The translations under genes were made by a program, and so were the position numbers. Positions 1 through 8,521 of a stretch of 53,598 nucleotides of DNA are shown piece after piece. The stretch is from Acidobacteriaceae bacterium (GTDB lineage: Bacteria > Acidobacteriota > Terriglobia > Terriglobales > Acidobacteriaceae): NCBI GenBank assembly GCA_003131315.1, contig PKUV01000003.1, positions 1 to 53,598 of the forward strand. The letters are read 5' to 3'. A model generated the notes under the pieces. The model made no database searches and had not been told where the DNA came from. It was given only the letters and a program-made list of their open reading frames with translations. Numbering within the stretch: the first letter of the stretch is position 1; every line of letters begins with the position of its first letter.

Positions 1-273
1 CCAGATACAGCACTAAGACTTCTGGCCCCACACGCCGGTGATTCTCACGGTTGGCGTTTGTTGCGCTGCGAGGGGATCGAGGGCCAGCCTCTGAGGAATA
101 ACTTGCGCTGCAGGAGACCGTTCCGATAGTCGTCTCGAGCGATGGCTTTGCGGTCTGGCTTTTTGAGAGTGACGGAGTCGGGGTTGGACCAACTCCGTCA
201 GCTCGGTTCGCAAAAAGCAGATTGCGCTCTAACGTGTTTCTCCATTTGCGGTCGTTGTACATGCCTCGTTGGA
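1..273. other. no gene recognised
   Basis: Left edge of the window, downstream of the 3' end of the leftward secreted repeat gene. The only open frames are short and look like neither a signal peptide nor a known domain. I see no RNA gene or clear terminator. Confidence 0.5.
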
Positions 274-3200
274 TCAAGGAGCGACGTTGAGAACCACCGG
301 GATCGTCGTCGACTTCCCAGGGTTGGCATACTCGATGACGTTGATCTCTCCGACGTAAGTTCCGACCGCCAGTGCGCTGGCGTTTACGCTGACGGTCTCA
401 TTCGTCGGCGTGTAACAACAGGCATTGCCGCTTGGAGAGACGCTCAGCCAGTTTCCGCCCTTGCCCGACGCTGCGATGGGCGTGTAGTGAATGACGGTGC
501 TGGTGCTGGCAATGCTTATCACCTGTGGCGTGGGATTCACGCCCCTGGTGGTGTTGAAGGTGACGGTGGGGAGTTGAACGAAGACCGGATCACCAACCGT
601 GACGCTTACGGGAATGGTCACGTTGCCAGTCGTCGTCTTGAGCACCTGTTGACCAATGAAGGTGCCCGCGAGCAATCCCTTTCCGGGCAGCTTGCTGGTC
701 GTGACGGATACAGTGTACGTTCCGGCATTGACGCCTTTGACCGGAAGCACGTTGATCCATTTACCGGGGTCCGCAGTGGTGGCCGCGACACTCCAGTTCA
801 GCGTTCCCGCTCCACCATTACCGACAACGATGGTTTGCGATGGAGGGTTGCTCTTGCTCGGCGTGAACGAGAAGCTGGTCTGGCCGGGAAGGTTGTCGAA
901 GAACGCCTTGCTCGAGGCCACGACCGCCAAATTGACCGGCACGGTCATGGATCTGCCCGGGTTGGCATACTCGATGACGTTGATTTCTCCGGTGTAGTTT
1001 CCTACCGCAAGCGAGCTGGCGTTGATGCTGACCCTGACGGGCAGGGACGTGTAGCAGCAGGCGTTGCCCGAGGGAGAGATTGACAACCAGTTGCCGCCCT
1101 TACTTGTCGCCGCACTCGCACTAAAGTGAATGGTGGAGTTGTCGGCGGCCGGTATGGTTAGCACCTGAGGCAGCGGATTGGCTCCGCCGAACGGCATGAC
1201 GAAGCTGATCGGATTCACTTGAGAGAAAACAGCCTTGCCCACCGTGACCGTTACCGGAACAGTGGCGACGCCCGTTGGCGCCTCAAGCAGCAGTTGACCC
1301 GTGAAGGTCCCAGCCAGGACTCCTCCTCCGGGCAAATTGAGGACGTTGACCGAGACGGTGAGCGTTTTTGGAGCCGTCCCGGTGAGAGGAAGCGCAGTCA
1401 GCCAGGCGCCGCCATCAGCGGTGGTCGGAGTCACCGTAAGTATCAACTTACCGGTACCACCGTTCCGGACCAGGAGCGTCTGCGGAGTCGCTTTCTTGCC
1501 GGGCTGGACCGAGAAGCTCAATCCGCCGGGCAAGCTGTCGAAGAACCCGCCGGAAGCGGCGATGGTTAAAGTTACGGGGATGGTCATCGAGCGGCCGGGA
1601 TTGGCGTACTCGGTGAAGATGATCTCGGCGGTATAGGTTCCCGCCGCCAGCGTACTCGCGTTGACAGTCGCGGTGAGCGCCAGCGGCGTGTAGCAGCAGG
1701 CATTGCCACTCGGAGAGATGCTCAGCCAGGAGCCGCCTTTGGCGGTTACCGCACTCGCACTGAAGTGGAACGTCGATTCGTCGGTCGCGGAGATGTTGAG
1801 CACCTGCGGCAGCGGATTGGAACCGCCGAACGGCATGGTAAAGCTGATGGGATTCATCTGGGTGAAGGCACTTCCCACCGTGACCGTGACCGGAATGGTG
1901 GTCGTGTCCCCAGCCGTATGGAAAACCAGTTGACCAGAGAACGTTCCGGCGAGCAGTCCGCCGCCAGGCAAATATGCGGCATTGACAGAGATGGTCGCTA
2001 TGGACGGCGCGGTGCCGCTGAGAGGTGTTGCCGTCAGCCATGCACCGCCGTCGGCGGTGCTGGTGGTGGCGGTCCAGTTCAGTGTGCCGGTTCCGCCGTT
2101 CTCGATCTGTACGATCTGTCGAGTGGCGACGCCGCCCGTCTTGAAGGAGAAGCTCAAGCCGCCGGGCAGGTTGTCGAAAAATGCGCCGCTGGCAACGATG
2201 GTCAGATTTACGGGTACGACCATGGATCGTCCAGGGTTGGCGTACTCGGTGAAGATGATCTCGGCGGTATAGGTTCCCGCCGCCAGCGTACTCGCGTTGA
2301 CAGTCGCGGTGAGCGCCAGCGGCGTGTAGCAGCAGGCATTGCCACTCGGAGAGATGCTCAGCCAGGAGCCGCCTTTGGCGGTTACCGCACTCGCACTGAA
2401 GTGGAACGTCGATTCGTCGGTCGCGGAGATGTTGAGCACCTGCGGCAGCGGATTGGAACCGCCGAACGGCATGGTAAAGCTGAGCGGATTCAACTGCGTG
2501 AAAGGAGCCGCTCCTACGGTGACAGTCAGCGGAATGGTGGTGGTGTCTCCGCTGGTCTGGAAGACAAGTTGACCGATATATTCTCCGGGCACAGCGCCTC
2601 CTCCGGGAAGCTGGCTGACCGTAATTCCAACCGAAACCGCGGAGGGCGCAGTTCCGCTCGTTGGAGTTCCACTGAGCCAGTTGCCGCCATCGGCGGTGAT
2701 GGCACCAACAGTCCAGTTCAGCGTGCCGGAACCTCCGTTCGTAACCTGAACCGTCTGCGAGGTTGCCGTCGTTCCGTTGGTTTTGACAGAGAAACTCAAC
2801 TGACCAGGCAGATCGGAGAAAAACGATCCCGAAGAGGCGACCGTCAAGGTCACCGGCACAACCATCGACCGGGCGGGATTGGCGTACTCAGTGATGATGA
2901 TCTCTCCGGTATAGGTTCCCGCCGAGATTGATCCCGCATTTACGCTGATTGTATTCGCCCGTGGTGTGTAACAGCAGGCATTCCCGCTGGGTGAAATCGA
3001 TAACCAGTTGCCGCCCTTCGCGTTCGCTACCGACGCACTATAGTGGACGGTGGAGTTGTCAGTCATGGCGATGTTGAGGACTTGCGCCAGAGGATTGGCT
3101 CCCCCGAACGCCATGGTGAAGTTCAGTGGGTTGATCTGGGTAAACACAGCGGTGCCGACGGTGACTGCCACCGGAATGGTGATGCTGTCTCCTGACGTCT

Positions 3201-3867
3201 GGAATAGCAATTGGCCCACATACGTGCCCGCGGACGCGCCGCCTCCGGGCAGGCCGGCCTTGGCGATGCCGATCATGATCGTGGATGGAGCAGCGCCACT
3301 CGAAGCCGACGCGCTGAGCCAGCTTCCGCCATCCGCAGTGCTCGTCGTCAGGGTCCAGTTCAACGTGCCCGCTCCGGAGTTTCGAATCTGAACCGCCTGC
3401 GAGGTGGCGTTTCCACCTGTCTTGAAGGCAAAGCTAAGTTTTCCCGGAAGATCGTCGAAGAACGTCGCGCCCGACGCCGCTATGGTGAGCGTCACCGGGA
3501 TCGTCATTTTGATGCTGGAATTGGAGTAGTTGGTAATGACGACCTGCCCGGTATAAGTCCCGGCCGCCAGAGTGCCCGCGGCCACGATCACCGAAACTGG
3601 GTAGGGCGTGTAGCAGCAGGCAGTGCCGTTGGGAGAGACCGACAGCCAGCTGCCACCGCTGTTCGTTGACGCAGCCGTACTGAAGTGAACCGTCGTTTGA
3701 TCGGTATACGCAATCGTGAGGATCTGGGGCAGTGGTTCGGCGCCTGCGAAAGCCTTGGTGAAAGACAACGCCGGCACGGTTTGGAACGTCTGCGCGTGGA
3801 GCGCGCCAGCCAGACAGAACATCAGCGCCACAGCGATCATCGAAAGTGCAGTTCCACGGTGTTTCAT
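274..3867 (-). CDS. secreted BACON-like beta-sandwich repeat protein
   Basis: Predicted 1197-aa exported protein. I chose the ATG at 3867 because GGAGAG lies just upstream and the product then begins with a clean signal peptide (MKHRGTALSM..., cleavage near AHA/Q at about residue 25). The rest is a string of beta-sandwich modules resembling BACON-type domains, in two alternating kinds of about 105 residues. Six A modules each carry a WLS(V/I)SP(N/S)G-x-ACCYT motif with adjacent cysteines. Five B modules carry 'TADGG-W(L/I)' and 'LPGGG' or similar. One A+B unit is 212 codons. No catalytic residues and no C-terminal anchor are seen; the chain ends in an A module. Such modules usually mediate binding to carbohydrate or protein, but the ligand is unknown. 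Two A modules are identical at the DNA level, so copy number may vary between strains. Confidence 0.85.
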   Translation of the reverse strand: MKHRGTALSMIAVALMFCLAGALHAQTFQTVPALSFTKAFAGAEPLPQILTIAYTDQTTVHFSTAASTNSGGSWLSVSPNGTACCYTPYPVSVIVAAGTLAAGTYTGQVVITNYSNSSIKMTIPVTLTIAASGATFFDDLPGKLSFAFKTGGNATSQAVQIRNSGAGTLNWTLTTSTADGGSWLSASASSGAAPSTIMIGIAKAGLPGGGASAGTYVGQLLFQTSGDSITIPVAVTVGTAVFTQINPLNFTMAFGGANPLAQVLNIAMTDNSTVHYSASVANAKGGNWLSISPSGNACCYTPRANTISVNAGSISAGTYTGEIIITEYANPARSMVVPVTLTVASSGSFFSDLPGQLSFSVKTNGTTATSQTVQVTNGGSGTLNWTVGAITADGGNWLSGTPTSGTAPSAVSVGITVSQLPGGGAVPGEYIGQLVFQTSGDTTTIPLTVTVGAAPFTQLNPLSFTMPFGGSNPLPQVLNISATDESTFHFSASAVTAKGGSWLSISPSGNACCYTPLALTATVNASTLAAGTYTAEIIFTEYANPGRSMVVPVNLTIVASGAFFDNLPGGLSFSFKTGGVATRQIVQIENGGTGTLNWTATTSTADGGAWLTATPLSGTAPSIATISVNAAYLPGGGLLAGTFSGQLVFHTAGDTTTIPVTVTVGSAFTQMNPISFTMPFGGSNPLPQVLNISATDESTFHFSASAVTAKGGSWLSISPSGNACCYTPLALTATVNASTLAAGTYTAEIIFTEYANPGRSMTIPVTLTIAASGGFFDSLPGGLSFSVQPGKKATPQTLLVRNGGTGKLILTVTPTTADGGAWLTALPLTGTAPKTLTVSVNVLNLPGGGVLAGTFTGQLLLEAPTGVATVPVTVTVGKAVFSQVNPISFVMPFGGANPLPQVLTIPAADNSTIHFSASAATSKGGNWLSISPSGNACCYTSLPVRVSINASSLAVGNYTGEINVIEYANPGRSMTVPVNLAVVASSKAFFDNLPGQTSFSFTPSKSNPPSQTIVVGNGGAGTLNWSVAATTADPGKWINVLPVKGVNAGTYTVSVTTSKLPGKGLLAGTFIGQQVLKTTTGNVTIPVSVTVGDPVFVQLPTVTFNTTRGVNPTPQVISIASTSTVIHYTPIAASGKGGNWLSVSPSGNACCYTPTNETVSVNASALAVGTYVGEINVIEYANPGKSTTIPVVLNVAP
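1601..1847 (-). repeat. 247-bp perfect direct repeat, copy 1
   Basis: Identical base for base to 2237-2483. The offset is 636 bp, exactly one A+B protein unit of 212 codons. It lies in an A module of the secreted repeat gene and points to recent unit duplication or gene conversion. Confidence 0.9.
2237..2483 (-). repeat. 247-bp perfect direct repeat, copy 2
   Basis: Second copy of 1601-1847. The B modules around it have diverged, so the identity is confined to this A module. Confidence 0.9.
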
Positions 3868-4394
3868 ATGAACTCTCCTCAAAACGAAATTCGAGTGGAT
3901 GGCTTGCGAAAAAATCCCAGTCGACTTAGCTGGCGGGTGCCCGGGGGGAGACACTTTGGGCCGCAGATCGGGATTGTCCTTCCGGCAAAGTAGCCGTGTC
4001 AAGATGAATGTTTTTGCATCATTAGAATCCTCATGGCCCGGTTGGCGGGTGCCCGGGGGCCCGGCCCTTCCCAGCCTGACCCCTAGCCGGGGCATCCCCT
4101 TGCAACCATTTGCGTGCTCGGCGAAACGGTTCAGATCACGCGATGAATCGGATGTCAAGACGCGACTACTCACTTGAATGCTCCATTTCCTGGCGATTTG
4201 CGTTGCTGAGCGGAGCGACGTTGCTTGTCTCGCGGCTCCGCTCCTTCCCGTGCGCCGTTTGTACTCACTTCGCATTGCGCAAACCGCCGCGCAAAACCGT
4301 CATGTGATTTCTTAAATCGCGAAAGAAGTTCTGTTGGAAACTCACCGTCAGGCCGGGCGAGGAGGAGAAGCCGGCCAATGGGCTCAAGGATCTG
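3868..4394. other. intergenic region between two leftward genes
   Basis: No gene supported. It carries two copies of GGCGGGTGCCCGGGG about 114 bp apart (near 3930 and 4044), a promoter candidate for the secreted gene at 3973-4002, and a GGCCGG/CCGGCC inverted repeat at 4351-4376 just past the kinase stop that could act as a weak terminator. Confidence 0.5.
3973..4002 (-). promoter_or_regulatory. candidate sigma70 promoter for the secreted repeat gene
   Basis: On the minus strand TTGACA (4002-3997) is followed by an 18-base spacer and GACAAT (3978-3973), about 105 bases before the start codon. The -35 is perfect and the -10 is weak. Confidence 0.35.
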
Positions 4395-7073
4395 TCAGTG
4401 CTTACCTGTGGCGTTGGAGGGATTTGTCGTAGCATCCGCCAGTTCAGCGCGAAATCGCTCGGCCTGCTGCGGTTGATTCAGAGCCTCATATTCGGCGGCA
4501 AGGTCCTTGCGCGCGGCACGCATGAAACTCGTCGACGGGCTGCTCTGCTTGCTCAGGATTTCATAGCCGGCCAGGGTCTCGGGTTCTGCATCCTTATAAC
4601 GATTCTGGCGGACCAGCGTCCGCCCCAGCTTGATCTGCACGATGGCGAGGTTTACGTTGTCGGCCGGGAGCGTTTCTTTATAGCGGCGGACCACGTCGCG
4701 AAAAAGTTGCTCCGCGAGGGGGTAGTCCTTCTTGTCCATATAGATTCCCGCCACGTTGGACAAGGCTATCGCGACCAGATAGTGGTGGTCGCCATAGACA
4801 GCGCGATAGATGTCAGCCGCACGGCGGAATCGCGCTTCCGCTTCATCCAGGTGGTCGCGCATGGAAGCCACGTTCCCCAGTTCGTTCAGTGTTTCAGCCA
4901 CCGACGGATGCACCGGACCATAAACGCGTTTCTGGATGGCGAGAGCCTGCTCAAGTGCGGAGACGGCCTCGTCATACTTTTTCTGATACATCAGAGACGC
5001 CGCCAGGGTGGTCAAGCGGGTGGCCGTCTTGGGGTGGTTATTGCCGTAGTAGGACTGAACGATATCGAGCGCCTGCCGGTCCAACGGTTCGGCTTCACCG
5101 TAATAACCCAAGTCGCGCTGGACCGCTGCCAGACTTCCGAGATCATCGGCGACCAGCGGGTGGCGTGCACCATAGATTTGGCGGTGCATCTCCAGGACGC
5201 GGGTGTACAACGAATTGCAAACATCGTAGTGACCGGCGGAGTAGTGCGCGTCCGCCAACATAGAGAGACTGGTGGCCAGGTCGGCGGGCGCCACGCCTGG
5301 AGCCGACTGAAGCCGCACGGCCTCGTCCAGAACATCGATCGCTTGATCGTAGGAGCCGCGTTGCGCCAGCACTTTTCCGAAAGCGCGAGTGGCTTTCGCA
5401 AGTGCCGGATGGTTCGGCGGTAAGTGCCGCTTGGTCATGGCCAGGCCCTGCCGAACCAGTTCTTCGGCCTCTTCCAAATGCGCCTGATCGGACCGCAGCA
5501 AACCTAGTGCAGTAAGGCTCTCGGCTACTTCCGGGCTATCTGCTCCGAACAGCGACTTGCGTTGATCGAGGGCCGAACGCAGTAACGAATCCGCTTGTTC
5601 GAACTTGCCGAGTTTCTGGTAGATAATTCCGAGGTTCTGGTAGAGTTCGGCTTGCACCTTGGGGTCATGGTTGAGGGTCTTTGCTTCCTGTACACCTCGG
5701 TCAACGATGGTGATCACGCGCAAAGAGTCGGAGGGTCCGGCCGCCTCGTCTCCGCCTTGGAAAAGGTTGGTCATGAATTGCTGAATGCGCTGGGTGCGTG
5801 CCGCTTCCGCGAGCGCAGTATCGCGTGCCTTAGCCAGCCGCACGGTGAAGAAGGCGATCAATCCAACGATCACGGCGAAGATCACGGCGGTGGCTGCAAC
5901 CGCGCGCCGATTCCGTCGGACAAACTTGCCGATCCGGTAGTGCCACGCGTCGGGCCGTGCCTCCAGAGGCTCACCGTTCAGATAATGGTCAACGTCGCGG
6001 ATCAAAGCTTCCACCGACCGGTACCGGCGCAGTGGATCCTTGTGCATGGCGCTGAGACAGAACACATCGAGATCGGCCCAGGCGGTCTTGCTCACCGATA
6101 GCGCGTGGGAGTTTGGGTCCGAGTCGGTAGTCCGCTTAACGGCTGCCGAGGGCTTACCCGGCTCATGCTCCGCGATGATGGTGGCGCCCTCTGCAGGAGT
6201 TAGACCGGACAAGTCGAAGGGAAGCTGACCGGTTAACAGCTCGTAAAGAATGACTCCAAGGGAATAAACGTCGGTACTGATTCCGACCCGATCGCCGCGA
6301 ATCTGCTCCGGCGACGCATAGGCCGGCGTCATCATTCTTAGCCCAGTCATCGTCTGGTCCACTTGCAGGTCCAGGCTCTCCAATTGTTTGGCAATACCGA
6401 AATCGAGCAGGCGGACCGAGCCATCGCTCTTGACCAGGATGTTGGACGGCTTAAGGTCACGGTGGATGACGGCTTGACCGTGGGCGTGCTGCACCGCCTC
6501 ACACACCGACCGAAATAGCTGAAGACGCTGCTCCACCGAGCACTCGTGCTTTTGGCAATAGTGAGTGAGCGGAGTGCCGTCAACGTACTCCATCACGAAC
6601 CACGGAGTTCCGTCATCCAGTGTGTCGGCGTCGTAGAGCCGCGCGATCAATGGATGATTCAGTTGCGCTAGGGTCCGTTGTTCGCTGGCAAAGCGTTCGC
6701 GGCGTGCCGGGGAAAGCCAGGCGTCACGCAGGACCTTGACCGCCACTTGAGTACCAAGGTCTTTACGTTCCGCAAGATAAACGACTCCCATTCCGCCTTC
6801 ACCCAGCAACTTCAAGATTCGGTACGGACCGAATTCTTTGAGGATCGGGGAAGCAGGAACGGCTTTCGCAAGCGTCTCCTGCGCAACGTCGGCTAGATTG
6901 CGATCCAGCAGCGAGTGGCCGCTCGCGTCCTGATCCAGCATGGCCAGAACCTCGACGATGAGTTCCTTGTCGTTGCCGCATGCCGCCTCCAGGAACGCTC
7001 GCTGCTCGGACTGGGGCAAGTCTGCCGCATCATGAAATAAACTCTGGATTCGGTGCCAGCGCGCACTATCCAT
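4395..7073 (-). CDS. PknB-type Ser/Thr kinase with TM segment and TPR domain
   Basis: Predicted 892-aa inner-membrane signalling kinase. The kinase domain spans about residues 83-345 and has the full set of catalytic motifs: GEGGMGVVY glycine loop (91-99), VAVKVL lysine (about 113), HRDLKPSN (204-211), DFG (224-226) and the activation-segment YASPEQ. A basic stretch then leads into one hydrophobic helix (about 391-413), and the remaining 470 residues are TPR and Kinesin-light-chain-like repeats that should bind partners. An N-terminal helical region of about 80 residues precedes the kinase. This architecture is common in Acidobacteriota and Planctomycetes. The gene starts 35 bp after an ECF sigma gene on the same strand, so the two probably form an operon in which the kinase is part of the control of that sigma factor. 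The substrate is unknown. Confidence 0.93.
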   Translation of the reverse strand: MDSARWHRIQSLFHDAADLPQSEQRAFLEAACGNDKELIVEVLAMLDQDASGHSLLDRNLADVAQETLAKAVPASPILKEFGPYRILKLLGEGGMGVVYLAERKDLGTQVAVKVLRDAWLSPARRERFASEQRTLAQLNHPLIARLYDADTLDDGTPWFVMEYVDGTPLTHYCQKHECSVEQRLQLFRSVCEAVQHAHGQAVIHRDLKPSNILVKSDGSVRLLDFGIAKQLESLDLQVDQTMTGLRMMTPAYASPEQIRGDRVGISTDVYSLGVILYELLTGQLPFDLSGLTPAEGATIIAEHEPGKPSAAVKRTTDSDPNSHALSVSKTAWADLDVFCLSAMHKDPLRRYRSVEALIRDVDHYLNGEPLEARPDAWHYRIGKFVRRNRRAVAATAVIFAVIVGLIAFFTVRLAKARDTALAEAARTQRIQQFMTNLFQGGDEAAGPSDSLRVITIVDRGVQEAKTLNHDPKVQAELYQNLGIIYQKLGKFEQADSLLRSALDQRKSLFGADSPEVAESLTALGLLRSDQAHLEEAEELVRQGLAMTKRHLPPNHPALAKATRAFGKVLAQRGSYDQAIDVLDEAVRLQSAPGVAPADLATSLSMLADAHYSAGHYDVCNSLYTRVLEMHRQIYGARHPLVADDLGSLAAVQRDLGYYGEAEPLDRQALDIVQSYYGNNHPKTATRLTTLAASLMYQKKYDEAVSALEQALAIQKRVYGPVHPSVAETLNELGNVASMRDHLDEAEARFRRAADIYRAVYGDHHYLVAIALSNVAGIYMDKKDYPLAEQLFRDVVRRYKETLPADNVNLAIVQIKLGRTLVRQNRYKDAEPETLAGYEILSKQSSPSTSFMRAARKDLAAEYEALNQPQQAERFRAELADATTNPSNATGKH

Positions 7074-7108
7074 AGTTCAGTCCCTACCCGCCGCTGCGGA
7101 TCGCGAAC

Positions 7109-7645
7109 TCACTCGGTCCGACGAAGCGTTTGCCCCAGCCAGGCCTTGGCCGCTCGCCAGTCGCGCAAGATCGTGGCCTCCGACACGCCAATCAGGCTTG
7201 AAATTTCGCTGATTTCAAGCCCTCCGAAAAACCGGCTCTCCACGACCAGGGCCTGGCGCGGTGCCAAGCGAGCAAGTTCGGTTAAGGCCGTGTCCAGCGC
7301 CAACAGGTTTTCCTGAGGAGTCGCTGCGCCGTCGAGAGAATCGTCGAAAGAAACGAAGATGGCTTCCCCGTCACCGCCGCGTTTATGCGCGTTGCGCCGC
7401 CGCGCTGCCTCGACCAGCAATTGGCGCATGGCGCGGGCCGCGATGCGCTTGAAGTGCAGATGAGAGGTGGCCGCGATACCGGGCTGCTTCGCCAGTTTCA
7501 GCCACGCCTCGTTGACCAAAGCCGTGGGACTCAGCGTGTTGCTCGGATCTCCGCGTTTGACGCTCGAAGCCAGCCGGCGCAACTCCTCGTAGGCTAGGCT
7601 GAAGAGTTGGTCGAGAGCTTGTCTTTCCTTCGCTGTCTGATCCAT
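7109..7645 (-). CDS. ECF sigma factor, acidobacterial kinase-linked type
   Basis: Predicted 178-aa RNA polymerase sigma factor. Region 2 is recognisable (LFSLAYEELRRLA, then NTLSPTALVNEAWLKL, then FKRIAARAMRQLLVEAARRR). Region 4 is the C-terminal HTH (LAPRQALVVESRFFGGLEISEISSLIGVSEATILRDWRAAK). The open frame extends 25 codons upstream, but homologues of this family begin near MDQTAKERQALDQLF, so I place the start at 7645. It lies just upstream of the kinase gene, the usual pairing for this sigma group, where phosphorylation rather than an anti-sigma factor is thought to control activity. No anti-sigma gene is adjacent. Target promoters cannot be read from this window. Confidence 0.88.
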   Translation of the reverse strand: MDQTAKERQALDQLFSLAYEELRRLASSVKRGDPSNTLSPTALVNEAWLKLAKQPGIAATSHLHFKRIAARAMRQLLVEAARRRNAHKRGGDGEAIFVSFDDSLDGAATPQENLLALDTALTELARLAPRQALVVESRFFGGLEISEISSLIGVSEATILRDWRAAKAWLGQTLRRTE

Positions 7646-7851
7646 TTCGCCCTGCCGGAACGCAGGTGCGCGCAGAGAATTTCGAAGCCGCATGACGGTT
7701 TTTCCTCCCCTTTTGCGCAATGCGAAATGAAAGCACGGGAAGCCAAGCGGGAGGAGGGCAGGGCGAAAGCATGGCTTCCAATGCAGAAGAGCCTAGCACC
7801 TGTAGCGCACTCATACAACAGCTTTCGTTTTCCCTGATTTGCCGGAGAGGC

Positions 7852-8157
7852 ATGAAAAAGCGAGGCAAAGTCTTGCGTGATCCCCGCACGGGCCCTGGTC
7901 TGCTGATGATCGAGGGCCGGCAATACTGGTTTCGCCTCGAAGGCGTCTGGAAGTCTGAAGTGCCTCCCAAGCCGGGGCTAGCCGTGGACGTGAAGTTCGA
8001 TAACGCCGGGCAAATCCTCGTCATAACTGCCGTGTCCGAATCCCAACTCGCCGAAGAACAAGCGGAACGATCTGTCGATACGGTCAAAGCAGCGGGGGTG
8101 AAGATCCTCCGCAAGATCGCCGCCAAGTGTGGCATGCCTAATCTGCTGCGGCATTGA
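7852..8157 (+). CDS. small OB/cold-shock-like protein, function unknown
   Basis: Predicted 101-aa cytosolic protein, divergent from the sigma/kinase operon. The frame is open further upstream, but a good ribosome site (GGAGAGG) precedes the ATG at 7852 and the upstream part is low complexity. Residues 1-60 read as a short beta-barrel: basic start, 'GLLMIEGRQYWFRLEGVW', 'PKPGLAVDVKFD', then a charged linker and a basic amphipathic tail. The pattern resembles the OB-like N-terminal module found fused to TM2 or zinc-ribbon proteins, but no such partner is present. Function is not assignable. Confidence 0.65.
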   Translation: MKKRGKVLRDPRTGPGLLMIEGRQYWFRLEGVWKSEVPPKPGLAVDVKFDNAGQILVITAVSESQLAEEQAERSVDTVKAAGVKILRKIAAKCGMPNLLRH

Positions 8158-8162
8158 AAGTT

Positions 8163-8176
8163 GTCAATCGATTGAC
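8163..8176. promoter_or_regulatory. 14-bp perfect palindrome
   Basis: GTCAATCGATTGAC begins 5 bp after the stop of the small OB-like gene and 346 bp before the integrase start. It could be an operator for a dimeric regulator. A second inverted repeat, CTGGCC-GTT-GGCCAG, follows at 8217-8231. Confidence 0.4.
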
Positions 8177-8470
8177 GCAATTAAGTTGGGCGACACAAAG
8201 CCATTGGCCACATGTGCTGGCCGTTGGCCAGAAACGGGCTTGTGGGAAGTGATGACCAGGATTCCGGGCATTTTGTCCTTAGACAGGACGTCTCCCAACG
8301 GCGCCTGCCGGGGCGCGGCTCCTTTGGACAAGGAAAACATGGTGTCTTCGCTTGTGAAGTCTTAGCGAAGGCTACTGCCGCCGCAAAGCAATTCACTGAT
8401 GCCCGCGCCAGTAGTCAGCCACGGCCCGTTGGCCGCCCCGATTGTCTCACAGGTTCCAGTGGGTACGTTG

Positions 8471-8519
8471 TTGTCCTCATGTTGGAACATTACTTCTGCA
8501 CTTCGGTGCAGGAGGACAA
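8471..8519 (+). promoter_or_regulatory. three-way-junction leader covering the integrase ribosome site
   Basis: The 50 bases before the integrase start fold into a closed three-way junction. The outer stem TTGTCCTC (8471-8478) pairs perfectly with GAGGACAA (8512-8519), which contains the Shine-Dalgarno. Inside are hairpin ATGTT-GG-AACAT (8479-8490), the linker TACTT, and hairpin CTGCAC-TTCG-GTGCAG (8496-8511) with a UUCG loop. Seen directly: all stems are perfect. Inference: the outer stem blocks ribosome entry until something opens it. Confidence 0.6.
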
Positions 8520-8521
8520 AA

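Noticed and set aside
142-3400. Long open frames on the plus strand opposite the secreted repeat gene
   Set aside because: They mirror the repeat periodicity of the minus-strand gene, have no ribosome sites and arginine-rich low-complexity products. They are shadows of a GC-rich repeated gene.
4398-6101. 341-aa and 168-aa frames opposite the kinase gene
   Set aside because: Antisense to a kinase with complete motifs; no domain or signal of their own.
8471-8519. CRISPR-like repeat
   Set aside because: Single structured element without repetition; interpreted as a folded leader.
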